This document shows positions 32,701 through 45,200 of a stretch of 64,000 nt of DNA, one piece after another (position 1 is the stretch's first letter; every line of letters begins with the position of its first letter). The DNA comes from Allacma fusca. Lineage: Eukaryota > Arthropoda > Collembola > Symphypleona > Sminthuridae. The stretch covers positions 55,624,386 to 55,688,385 of the forward strand of contig OX359248.1 in the NCBI GenBank assembly GCA_947179485.1. Direction: 5' to 3'. Made by a program: the position numbers and the translations under genes. The notes under the pieces were generated by a model that was not told the DNA's origin, did not search any database, and saw only the letters and a list, made by a program, of their open reading frames with translations.

Positions 32701-35700
32701 TTCTTTTAGCAATTAGCCATTTATCGGGTGATTAGACCAAACGAATAAGCTGGAATTATTCTTGGAATTTCATCCTAGGGCAACCTCCTAGGATTATGTT
32801 ATTCCCTTCCAGAAGTATCCGGTAAAAATCATTGGACCGACAAGGTCATATTTCTCCCTGACCGTGCCGCTTGCATGAAAGCAAAAGCAATCCAAAAACC
32901 TTTGCTAGATGGTACAATTCACTTTTTTGAGAATTCAGAATTTCCCGAAAACTTGTGACTTAAATCCGTGTTATCACTTTAGCGCTAACTTAAAAAAAAA
33001 GTTGAATAGCTTCTGATTCAGAAATTTCCTAACGACGGGCCTGAGTGACTTATATAAGTGAAGCAACAATCCATGTGCTGGAAGACATGAACAATCATAG
33101 GGTTGGTTTCGGAAAGATTCAACCCGCGAAGACTGGACGAAGTTAGGAATACTGAAGGAGACCTTACGTCGTACTAAATCGATTTTTTAATGTTTTGTTT
33201 TGTATCCTGCTCATAACTTCTGTCAATTATTGACCGATTGCATTTCATTACTTTTTCCCTACCCAGAAAAAAATTCTAAAACATGGATTTTTAAATTATG
33301 TAGGATGATTAGAATTGGGAAATCAAGGTAGACAAAAGATATTAGCAATCCTGTACGTATATGGCAATACCATCCGAAAATAATAAAGAAGTAATTACAT
33401 AGGGGTGCTATTAGAATTATTAGCATATGATATTTATAAAAAGATGAAGAAATTGGGTACAAGTGTAGTTCCATGTAGGAATCCGCAAAACACCTGAATG
33501 AGGTCGAAATTTTATCAGTTATTTTTCTAGAATAAGATCTTTGGTGCAATAATGGATGTGTCGTTGTGTAAATTGAAGCAGGTGATCAGTTTCATCTACA
33601 GTATAAGGGGATGTGTTGGACCGTATCAAGAACCTCGAAGAAACAAATGAATACTGCAACAATGTGTCGTTTCGTCCCGACAATAGAACTAAAAATCTCT
33701 TAGCTCTGCTAGAGATTTTTAGTTTTTTTACTGCTCTTTCGCAAGGTTGTTGTTACAACTTTGTTGGTTTGTCGCAATTTTTAATTCATTGGGGAATTGA
33801 CCTTGTCGTGAAGAGAGACACATGAGGAGAATAGAAGGGAAAAGCATACGCTGCGGAAATAATTCCTTTGGCGGGATTTCGATGTGGATTTCATTAGCTT
33901 TGATTCTCTTTGATTACAAGGGGGAACTTCATAGCAATAAAAATATAAGTACATGCACACACATATAGCCTCCAGCGTCCATCCACTTATTTCAGCCTAC
34001 ACAAATCAATAAGACGCAAGTATCCTTATGCAAAGTAATGCATATCTCATCATATACACAAGGCGCAGCCTTTAACTTAATTTTCAGGAATTCTAATGTG
34101 ATGTTATTTTATAAGGAGAAAATCGACAACTACTTGAAAAATTATATCTTTGCGTAGCAATCTATATGTAATTAATTACATATACTATGCTTCGTATAAA
34201 CAAATACTGGGAAATCCATATGCTCCAAAGTTAGATACATGGAAATAAGTTATACTGGAACGTTGATGGATTGAAATTGTAGATGTAGGATGTACATATG
34301 TATGTATGTATGTGCATGTTATGGAGTACGCGGCGGATTGGAATGGATAAGTCTGGGAAGAATGACTGACTGCCAGAAAATAAAGGGAAATATTAAAAAT
34401 CCCTGGAGGGAACAAAGTGGGCATTGACAAATGATGCGTCAGCTTTTGGTTCCCGAATTCCCTCAACAGCGACGACTCTCTCATTACCCGGGCTTCGTTG
34501 TAAAGGTGTACGGAGACCTGAACTGAATGTTCACCTGAAGGGGAGTTGGAAGTCACATTGAATTGGCCTGGACTATCGCAGAGAAAGGGCTTTGTTGGGC
34601 TAATAGTTAGGGGCTGGAGTGGTCATCGGTAATTATTATTACTGGAGGCGAGGGATATACTGATAGTGTTTATGACCTTAAGCCCTGCACTTACAAATGG
34701 ATCGAGATTGTAGAAGAGTCTGGAAACAGATTGAGTTGATGGGAAATAAAAGAGCTGGAGCCTATCAATAAATCTTGAAGCATTGAATAAAAAGAGGGAC
34801 GGAGCTTGCGCACCACTCGTCCATCACATCTTCCTCTCTCAGTGCCTCCGTCCTACTCGTCTTTGGTTCTTAATTTCGCTTCATTGACTAGATGTGAGTT
34901 GGGATCAGAATGTTTACTAAGGTATTTGTCCTTGTTGATCCTCACTCAGCCACGTACCATTCAAATTCCCCCACACCGTGTCCAAGCCATCAGTTCCACC
35001 CAATTTCTCCCATCTTCGCATTCACTCCGCAATTTTCACTTCCCTTCTAGCACTGTCTCCTGATTGGGACACGTCAGGCTGTTCCTGTGTATAGATTGGG
35101 AGCAAGGGAGTCAACAATGACTTTCCCTTGGATTTGCGGAAAGATGAAGCGTGAGAGATAGGAGGGAGATGAGTGTGTACAGGAGTTTGGAGGAGGATGG
35201 ATTTGGAAGAAAAGAAGAAGAGTCGTAGAGGATCATCAGCCCGAAGATGACATGGGAAGCATGTGATCCATCCTGATCCCTGAGTAAAGAAAAGACCGTG
35301 CCTGGCTTCTCAAAGAAGGAGCAACAAATTGTGACTTGAGTTGGATCACATGAGCAACAACTTGAGGACAGCCCAAAATAACCAAAGTTGTTAAGTGGAG
35401 CAAAGAAAAGAAGAGGAAGAAGAAGAAGAGAAAGAAAAAAAGCCTCCTTTTTTTAGATAGAGGATCGAGTCTCCTGCTCACCTTCATCACACGCACACCA
35501 ACAACCAAGCACACGTCCTGCTTGCCAAGTCAAGGAGGTCTCAACTGATAAAGCACCTTTTCTTAACTCCCTCAATCAATGCATTTCGTCATCCATCCAT
35601 CTATCCATCCATTGTCCGCCATCAATTCGCACGCACCTCCAATATAAATAGACCAGCACCAAAATCACACGCCAAAGCATCTCTCTCAGTCCGCCAGCAG

Positions 35701-36600
35701 TAATTGGTCAAAGGAAATTTTCCAGCGCAATCCTGCAGAGTCAAAGCTTCATGCAACAACACACCATTAACTACAGTCAAGGCACAAATTAGCCCTCGTC
35801 AATTCAACAAAAATCAAAATTCAAACATTTATGACAACGAGCTCAAGTATATACAAAAAATCAACAATTGATTAGACAGCACTACAACAGTATTTCCAAT
35901 ATGCAAGAAATTCTGAGAGTCCACTACAAATAATTAAGCATAATGAAAGCGTGGATACGTTTTCTAAGTAGATTTCTACTTTCTACCGGACTATCTGCAT
36001 TTTAAAACAATCTTTATTTTGTTTCTAACACTTTGAAGAGGTTATGATTTTATTTGTTCAAGTATAGTACTGTAGCGCAGTAATTTTTAAGAAAGGTATC
36101 TATCTATTTCTTCGCTAATTTAAGCCAGACATTTTTATGGTCCACTAAGAATCAAAGAGAGTGACCTATGTATGTGTGTGTAGGATTGAACTGGGACTCT
36201 TTTGACCTGAACGCATCTCAGCTTAGAGTAGTTGTGCAAGTTGTAGCAGAGCATGCCTCTGTTTCTCTTCTTTCTCTCTTACCAGCAACATTAGACTAGT
36301 TTATCTTCAAGTGTAACAAAACCCACTTCCTGAGTTGATCCAGCCTCCATCTCTTGGTTGACAGTGCTGGAGAGGTGGACCACCTCACGGGTCAAAAGTG
36401 CTTGCCAAGTTGATGAATTGGGAATGAAAGGAAGGACATAAATCATGATTTGGAATATTGGGAAGGACGAACTAATGGGGAGCAAGAGCACTTGGAATTT
36501 TGATGATTGGGGCACCTGCGTGAGACTGGAATTGACTCCTGGAATGAAATGGATAGCGTGACCTTTGTTGGTAAAAACTGGGACCTATGGCTCCTATTGA
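32701..36600. other. No gene seen; simple repeats only
   Basis: About 3.9 kb of unique-looking DNA. Simple repeats: ATGT units near 34293-34312 and CATC units at about 35590-35614. A purine-rich tract lies at 35400-35440. Open frames up to 123 codons show no domain. Confidence 0.4.
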
Positions 36601-36620
36601 TTTTTATTCTGCTTCTGTTT

Positions 36621-36918
36621 TCTCTCTCTCTCTCTCCCTCTCTCTCTCGCAAATGGTGCACATGGAAGAAAGGAGAAAGAAAGAGACGGAGATACACAGA
36701 TAATGACAGTACGGGAAGGTTGGAACATTTATCAATGTCATCAGAAGAATCAGTTAGCGTTGATCATTAGTGGGAACGAGGAGACAGGAAAACAGAAATC
36801 TATCCGCTCACTCCTCTCTCCACCTTCCGTCGTCCACAAGTCCACACACAAGTCCACACACAATTCCCTTTACATCCCTTTTACGCACAGCACTCCTCAC
36901 TCCTCACTCCTCACTCCT
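36621..36918. repeat. CT microsatellite and CACTCCT minisatellite
   Basis: A TC run at 36621-36648 and four tandem CACTCCT units at 36891-36918, in a pyrimidine-rich region. Confidence 0.85.
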
Positions 36919-38692
36919 ATCACACACTCCTCAGTCATTATCGACCACAGCAAACAAATCCAAAACTCAGCCTGCACTCTTCCCTCTCAAAATTCTCATT
37001 CTTTCTAACAGTTTCCTCTCCGACTTTATTCCCAGCCTAATTAACTCCTCCTCCCAAAGTCTGACTCAGCACCAGTCTGAAAGGGTGCCTTCTAGCCCCT
37101 CCAAAGTCACTACACTACACGCTCAACATACCATCATTACAAGCCCCACGCTTGTCTAAGCCTTCAAGCACATCTTCCTGCTAGTAGTAATTAGTACCAA
37201 AGTGTGGAATTATAAAGAGTTCAGGCCATTCCATTAAAAGCTATAAAATTTCACTTCGATAATAGCAAGCTCGTATAAGAAGAAAAATTGACCGTGTGGT
37301 AAGAGGAATCAAGTAAAATACGTTCGCACCTTCACAAATTAACACGACAATCTTTAGGTCTCAAGGCTTCTTGTAGCGAGATTCTACTGTAACCGTAACG
37401 AACATACCGTATTACGCATGCAAATGCATGGTTACAACAAAATGCGTGAATGCGTCCTCAAAGAGCAGTGATTGTAAAGAGCAAATGCTTAGGAAGTAAA
37501 CAATGTCATTCTACTGCTACATACGTTCACATTGTACTTGTGCAAGCTGAAATTATTCGTCCGCAAGTAAGTTTGCAACACATTGCTTTTCAGCTGCAAG
37601 CACAAACAATTTTTCTCGTGGCAAAGTACGGTTAGTCACTTTTCCTATACACGTCGTAAATTTAACACGCAACAGAATAGGAATCGTCAGAAATTTTACA
37701 TTGCGCGGCGTATGAGTTGGTTGAAGACGTTACAAGTTACAAGGAGCTCAATAGGAAATCCAAGCATGTTCTTCTGCTTGCAGAGGGAAGTAGAAGCAAG
37801 TTGTACAAGTAAATTCCACCTTCTACAAGTCGTCTCGGCATGTAAAAGCCTTGCAGAGGCGACCAAAGGCAAGAGAACTTCCAGTGCTCCAAATAAATAC
37901 TTCCAAAGGCGACATTTTCCTTGCAGAAGTGGCAATGGGAAAAGGCATTTCACAACTTTCCTTACACAAGCAAAAGGTTTCCATGCTACTGGAATTCCAG
38001 CCACCTCTGAGTTTATCAATGCACATGCTGAACAATATGCATACACATTTTGAAAATTCTCTTGAAATGGAACCAAATATCGTGCTTACGGAGAATCCCT
38101 ACAAAAAGGGTCGGCTGTAATGTGTATATAAATGTATCCTTTATATATAAATTTGTAAAGGCTTTGTGATAAGAAGTAAAAGGGGATAACGTGGTCATTA
38201 GCTTCATTATCTGATGTTGATTTTAGCTTGTAGAAAATGCAAGAGGAAATTAGAAGCTCTGGCTTAAAAATTGGCCTGGAATACGCTGGTCTACTGTGGA
38301 TTCAGATTGTAGTGGACATATGTAATTACATATGTATGTACTCCCTCTGTAATTACGTTCAGTTTGTGTACACGTAATAATTGCGTGTATTTAAGGACCT
38401 TCATTTCCCGGCTAGTTCCGTATCAAGTTGACGCTCTCTGTAATGACTCAATTACATGGAATGCGGTTGATGAGGGAAATAAATCTGCCAGGGACAGAGA
38501 GAAAGGAGGGGAGAGTAAGAGAGGTGAGTCCCATTCCAACTTCACTGTATAATCAATGGGGAAATTATAAAAGTCGACATTTGTGGGCCTAGGGCCATGG
38601 GTCTGCTTAACTTAATGCGCTCCTTCCTTCACCGCCAACATCAACGGAGTGGAGAAGGTCAGGATTTATCCTCCTTTTTCTCTTCCACTCAC
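36919..38692. other. No gene seen
   Basis: Frames of 156 codons (+, 37583-38053) and 126 codons (-, 37696-38076) overlap in the same stretch and have no recognisable domain. The word CTTGCAGA recurs at 37777, 37850 and 37920. Confidence 0.35.
37370..37392. repeat. Isolated Tc1/mariner/pogo-type terminus
   Basis: Read on the - strand this is TACAGTAGAATCTCGCTACA, a sequence typical of TA-flanked element ends. No partner end was found nearby. Confidence 0.35.
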
Positions 38693-38764
38693 TTTCTCAC
38701 TCTCTCACTCTCTCACTCTCTCACTCTCTCACTCTCTCACTCTCCCACTCTCCCACTCTCTTTC
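38693..38764. repeat. 8-bp tandem repeat TCTCTCAC
   Basis: About eight units of TCTCTCAC, the last two changed to TCTCCCAC. It produces Ser-His-Ser-Leu-Thr-Leu repeats in two frames, which are not genes. Confidence 0.9.
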
Positions 38765-40723
38765 CTTTCCTACCTCTCTCCCTTCAATTACCTTCTCCAT
38801 GTCCAAAGAAAATATTCCACTTTGTCCAGGAAACAATACTTGGAAAGAGCACACATTTGGCATTCCAAACTCTCAATACGTACTCACTCACAATATTCAC
38901 CACTCACTTCACTCTTGGTCTCATGTACAAGCATTCATCACATACATTTACTGTATTCCTCTGACCTCAGTAATAATTGCCCTTGCATGTAAACCGGAGT
39001 GCGAACCAGGATATCATTGTCCTGCCATTTTCTCTCTTCCGAGCGTTTCTATGCTAAATAAATAAACTTAAAGGAACTACTCGAATAGTTGTGTCCTGAG
39101 TATTCCACAAGGTGAAGTGTTAACAATGGATACAAAATTACGATAAAATCAGCTCAGCGTCATTTTATTTCCAGTGTAAACATAGATTGCTAGATACTTC
39201 GGACCCTAAATCCAGTAATTGCAAATACAGCTCAAACCCAGCCGATTTCCCCTACAACAGACCTTCATTAGAAGATATTTTTTCTATGGAGATGCAGAAT
39301 TTGGGCAAATTCTCATTTCCTGTCCTCTTCATTCGTCCTTTTTAATCCTCCTTAAATTAAACTTTCAAATTTCCCTGTTTTTTGAGTGCTCCTAAAAGGA
39401 AAATGCACTGTTTATTTTCACTAGTCTTGATATGTAATTACATATTTTCATGCGACCCCTTATCATTACATTTTGATGTTTTTCCATTTCCCATTATAGA
39501 AATTTTCTTCTTGCACGGAAAAACGTGTAAAAGATTCAAATTTTCCTGCATTCATGGGTGCTCATAAAGATAGAGCACTGTACATAGTGTACGCTTGCTG
39601 TTACAGACTGTTATTAGCAAATTTTATCTGGTCGAACAAAAGTACTTCCACAAGAGAAATTCCAGTTTAGCTCAATGCTAATTTTTCTTCTTCCGAGAGC
39701 ATTTCACCGTAAGAGTCAAAGGTTGGTGCTTTTAGAGCTGTTTATGGAGAGGTACCTTTGTGTGGGAGTAAATAAATATGAATGTAAGAAGACGCTAGCA
39801 TGTGGGGTTGGATATTGGCGTTTGGACACACAATTTCATGAGGATGGGAAGAAAATAGGAGGAGAAAAGATAGAGTTTTCCTCTCCCACGATTCGCATTT
39901 CCGTATTAATTACAGTTGTCCTGGCTCACAGATAATTGCCAAGAGATACGACCTGGAAAGAACAAACGGCTTGCCTAAAATCCTGCATCCGACAAGACCT
40001 ACGAAGTACAGTCGATATAGGAGCGCCCCTAAGAGATGCAAAATTTTACTCCTATAATGGCATACTCGTAAAAGTAGAAAAAGTGATTAATAGTTATAGA
40101 ATGTTCTAGTTAATTAGGATGTGTTCACAATTTAGGCCTTACAGAGAAAATGCTCTTCAAGGGGTATACGTATATGTACATATATGGAGTACACTGTACG
40201 CAGTCAGAAAACCGGGCCCAGTTTTGAAAGCGAGATGCGGAGACTCCGCTCATGTTTTGTAGTCGTCCTCTCTGTCTTCTTTTATGTGACTCGTGTAATT
40301 TTTAATCAAAGTAAAATATGATTTTACAGCTGACACACAAATCAATTTAAGGGAAAAGAGAGGACGAGGCAAACCGCAGGACAGCCTCATCTGCACAACT
40401 TCCGTCTTTGAACCACAGCCTTTCCTTTTATCCTTGTCTGGTCGTCTGTCCGAGTGCTGGACCTTTCGCATCCTATTCATCTCTCCCACACAAAAGCATT
40501 CAGGTCGAAACATACTGTCTCATTACACAAGTAATAATAATTAAAGTTATAACAATTACTTGAGCGCTTTCAACCTTTTGTCCTGTCACCCCTTCCCTAA
40601 AAATCATCCCTACATCCTACATGCGCTTTCAAATAAAAGTTTTCTCATTAGATCATTTTAATACTAGAAGATCAATTTCACGTTCCATTTTGATTTCCCT
40701 AGAAGCATCACCCCGAATTAGTT
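38765..40723. other. No gene seen
   Basis: Unique-looking DNA. Two related stretches resembling TA-element ends occur near 39385 and 39555-39582 (GGGTGCTCATAAAGATAGAG followed by CACTGTA). No reading frame is convincing. Confidence 0.35.
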
Positions 40724-42281
40724 GGGGGCCGTTCATTTATACGTAACGTCAGCTGGGGTGGGGGGACGGAAATCGTTGTGCTACAAATCGTTACAAGGGG
40801 TGGGTGGTGGTGCACTGATTTCTAACGTAACAATGCAAAGTACCCATTATTTCTTAAAGTGCAATAATAAAATTATTTTTTTTATGCGAAATAACTTTAC
40901 GCCACCTGTCCTTGTATTTTGGAATGTAAACTTTGCATACCATTTCAAACTCACAATAAGACTTGATTCACTCTCGTATACTTAATCATTTAATGCTTGT
41001 CAAGTGTAAGTAATCATCGGCTTGGGGATCTATTTTGAGGAATTGCAATTTTCTTAATATATTAATTTCAAAATGTCAATTTCGTGCATAGTATGTAAGG
41101 AATCAATTAGGGGGCCCCCGTTTGTAGATCCTGACATTTAAAATACAGATGCAGTAGTTGCAAAATTTATTCCATGCGGACAGTGTTTAAGACGTTCCAC
41201 TTGTGCATCCCAGGGCATACAAATAAGTAAATAAATTCGAAACGATTTAAATTTGAGCATTAACTAAAATTTTAGTTAATGCAAAACTTTTATTAAATTT
41301 TATTAACTGTCGTCAGAAATATTACAGAGTTGGCTAAAATTGGTGGGACAAGTGTATTGTTCATTCTCCTACGGAATGAACAACATTTCCATTGCAAGTA
41401 GGGTGTGAGTGAAGCCAGCTACCAGAGAGTCAGCGAGAAGACACGCGTCAGTAAGCAAGAATGACCCGATGATAGGACTCACAATGTTCCTATTATCAAG
41501 AACCTTAGAAATAATGCAAATAAGGTACACTGGAGTGTTTACAAGCACTGGTGGAACGAATGTCCCGAAGCTTTCTTACTTTGTATTTTTATTTTTAGAG
41601 TTGACCCCAGAATGTTCTGGAAGCTCACTGTGGCGCTCAAGCCATTTCTTTTTGACTGATATGTTTTAGATTGTATGACAGTAGCTATTGAGACCCCGAC
41701 CAGAAAAGCCAACTCTGGTCGCATTGTCCAATCCAGTCATTATTTTTCATTTATTTTGTGACTCATTAAATAATAATTTAATTTCGGGTTTCTTAAAATT
41801 AACCAACGCCAAGTACCAATCATTGATTCGAGCATACCTTCACAATTCCACACTATTTTTCATTTCACAGTCTTACTCAACCCTGACCAAATTTGAGTAA
41901 AAGCGGGTGATAAATACTGTCACCAATTGTGGGCAACTCCACCTCACCTATAACCAGCCCCTCTGGGGTAAGGGCAAAACAAATCTGCCAGACTGTTCCT
42001 TATAGGCGTATACATTTATCCCATAGATTTTAGCTGATTTGGAAACATTCCTGGCTACGGTTGAAAACACAGTGTAATAAGAATGGCAAATCTTATTACT
42101 GGAATATTGGCGTAAAAAGGTCTTATTACATGAATAAACCATTTCAAGAATACACTACTGTAAAAATTTATGATTTTAATGCATAAATTAAGCTTGCGTT
42201 ACAGGGGATGCAGACGTTACTGTTGAGTTACATGGGGTAAAATGTGCCATTTTAGCCTTACGTATTAAATGAACGGCCCCC
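40724..42281. mobile_element. GGGGGCC-ended inverted-repeat element, 1.56 kb
   Basis: The left end GGGGGCCGTTCATTTATACG and the inverted right end GGGGGCCGTTCATTTAATAC differ only by one base insertion in the first 20. A target duplication is not clear. Inside are GGGGGCCCCC (41110-41119), a perfect 26-bp palindrome (41257-41282) and a 10-bp stem with a 7-base loop (41357-41383). No transposase is recognisable, and frames at 41409-41900 show no domain. The superfamily is not assigned. Confidence 0.75.
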
Positions 42282-45200
42282 TGTCAAAAAAGTCTCCCCG
42301 CACTTATTAATTCATTCAGTTTTCGCGTATGAAACTCAACGTTTCAAATAAAATGCATCGACAATGATCCCGATGTCTTCCAATGAGATTTTTTGTTACA
42401 AGAACCCTCAAACTTTCAACTGAAAAATACAAAAGTACAATATCAAGGGACAACTTTATTTGCAAGAAGCTCCTGTGTCTACCCAATTTTCTATAGTTAT
42501 TTGTGTCTTTATACTTTCCTTGTAAACTAAAGTTGAAAGCCGGAAGTATCCAACTGTTGTTGACCGAATAGAGGAAACATTTTTGTAGCGAGATCCCGTT
42601 ACATGGTTGGTAGTAGAATGAGATTACAGTATTTCCGCGCTCAATCTACTCTCCATATAAGGACACCCCGAAGACAGGGGCAATTTTTTGTTACGAGAGA
42701 ATGTAGTTATAAAAATTCCAACAAATTCGAATAATCGTTTTTTACATTTAAATTGATTTCAGATTTCAGTGGAATAATAATAGTCAAAATTGTATCATTT
42801 TAAGTATGTACTATTATAAGCATGTACACATGGAAAGACACATGAAATGAAATGTATGACTGTGTCATCTCATTCTCCCCATACTACACAAGGGAATACA
42901 TAACTTAAAATATTATTACTTATGTACATTGACGAGTTAGGAAATGAATGTGTGTAACTTTTTTCTTTCTGAATTTGCAAAGGAGATGAGAGAAGAAAAG
43001 GACATTGTAGATAAGAGCGTTATAAAAAACAACACATATGTACCTAATGTAAATAAATGAATAAGAGTGTATGAATCCTAGCTCAATGATGTCATTCAGC
43101 TCTAATAAAATATTGCAGCCTGGAGTTAATAAATATGCCTTTCAATGATAAATATTCAACGAATGTAATTTTTTAATATAAAACCTGTACGGAGCACATG
43201 ATTGAGAATACTGGAACTACATATTGCATTTGCTAGTATTACAGTAATACAGATGCATTTCTGCATTCAAGATCTTCTAATTTAGACCTGAGGCAGTCAT
43301 GCATTATACTGATTTGGCCCCAGAACCGTAGGTTAGATTTAGGGTAAGTATAGGATATAGTTTTACATAATTTTAAGGTCCTGCTTTGTAGTCTTCATGC
43401 TATGTATAAGCTGCGGTAGCACCAGAGTAGCGTTAGGTGTGAATTACACTATCTACATGCACACAGAATTTCACAGAAACACATCTACTTTAGACCGAAC
43501 AATTATAATTAATTCTTTAATACCTACAAAAGTAAAATACAGTTATTAGCAAGTGAATATCTTTTATTTATCCTTCATTGATCATCATTCACTACAAATT
43601 ATGATTATTCTGCCAAATATGTAACCTTGGGGAGTTTTTCTGTCGTATTCTTTCGAGATGAGAGGTGCAACATTACGGAAGATACAAATTATGTACGAAT
43701 ATCCTCTCTACTAAGTTGAAAGAGTGGGCCGTCTTCATAAAATTACTGCAATTATTTTTTAAAAATTAAAAAAAAATTAAGCATTACTAAAACGGATGTC
43801 GTTATAGGGATATACATTATAATGTAAATTAGTGGACAGAACCTAGGACGGTCCTACAGGGAAAGCATCGCTATAAGGAGAGTCCTTGTATAAAGAGTTG
43901 ACTGTATTACACAATTTAACGTCATTATTGCAACGATTATTCCAGCTTGTAAGTACACGGGGAAGTGTGTATGAATAAATTTGTGTAACGTGACGCTTCA
44001 AAGTACTCTGGAAAAACGAAGGCTCTTTTGTGAGAGCGTTTTTTGTGTAGGGGTAAAATTACACATTTGATTCGTTATGGTTATTTTGCTCCATACACTT
44101 ATTAGAACAAACTTTTGCTCCCTTCAGGGGTGCTTATAGAGAGAGAGTGGGCTCTCTGGGCTTTTAATCAAAATAAAATAAAACTAGCGACAAATCAAGA
44201 AAGCAGGAATCGTTCGCCATGTTAAACAAATTTGGATATTGAGAGTTGCTGAGTTGGAAAAAAATGCTCAGGTTATACATTCCCAAGAGCAACCCGGAAA
44301 CTCAAGTGAAAGGGATTAGCTCCTAAATCATGTGTAAGTGCCTATATACGTATTTGCTTACATTGAAGTTCAAGGCTTATCCGTGATTTGATTGGAGTTA
44401 CTGATGCTGAAAAATTAAAACTTAATGCTATTACTGACTGAGAGAGTGTCTCTAACGAACTTCCTTGCTCATTAAAATGTTAATAGGTACATAAAAGTAC
44501 ATACATGGACCAGAGAAGCTTGAATTTCTCCATTGGTCATTGATGACCACAAAACAAAGTAATTACTATGTACAGGGAGTTGGGAATGGAATAAGATGAG
44601 GGAGAGAGTGGGATGGAAAAGACAAGTAGGAAGAGAAAAAAGAGAAAAGTGGGAGCATATTGGAAGGACTGACCTCTGGAAGGGACATAAATAGGAAAAA
44701 ACTAAATGAGTAGCACCCGCGGCTACGTGAACGTCGGAAAGGACGCTACCCTCCGCTACTGCGTTCCTTCCTTTGCCCCAACTTCCACGGAGCGTTCCAG
44801 GGGCTTTTCTTTCCACTCGATCCCTCGCCACGCCACATCCCTTTAGCTCTTTCCTTTCCTTCGCAGTCTCATCTGAACGCTCCGCTGGTTCACAACTCTC
44901 TCCTTCACTCCATTTACGCCACACCATTCTCTCCCTAATATCACAAGTCTTCATCATCTCTTTCCTTCTCCACATCTCCAAGCACAGTTTTCCTTATACA
45001 CATCCTTTGCTCCACATGACCACCAACACCTCATCATCTCACTTCCAACTAACTTCATTAAATAGCAACGTCACTAGAGCAGAGAACTGAGAACGCAAAA
45101 CAACATTCAGAGTTTTGGTAAAAAGAATTGTGTCCACGTATAGAGATCTCCTAAACCAAACATCAGGACCAAATTTACAACTAGAAAACCAATATTCTGA

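Noticed and set aside
36181..36230. Possible tRNA-like box (GATTGAACTGGGACTC)
   Set aside because: It does not fit a B box on either strand and no cloverleaf can be drawn.
38597..39065. Two + strand frames of 131 and 138 codons
   Set aside because: Driven by the TCTCTCAC tandem repeat, which is open in several frames.
44472..44981. 169-codon - strand frame
   Set aside because: Longest frame in the second half, but it has no domain, overlaps a + strand frame in a G+C-richer patch, and no splice context supports it.
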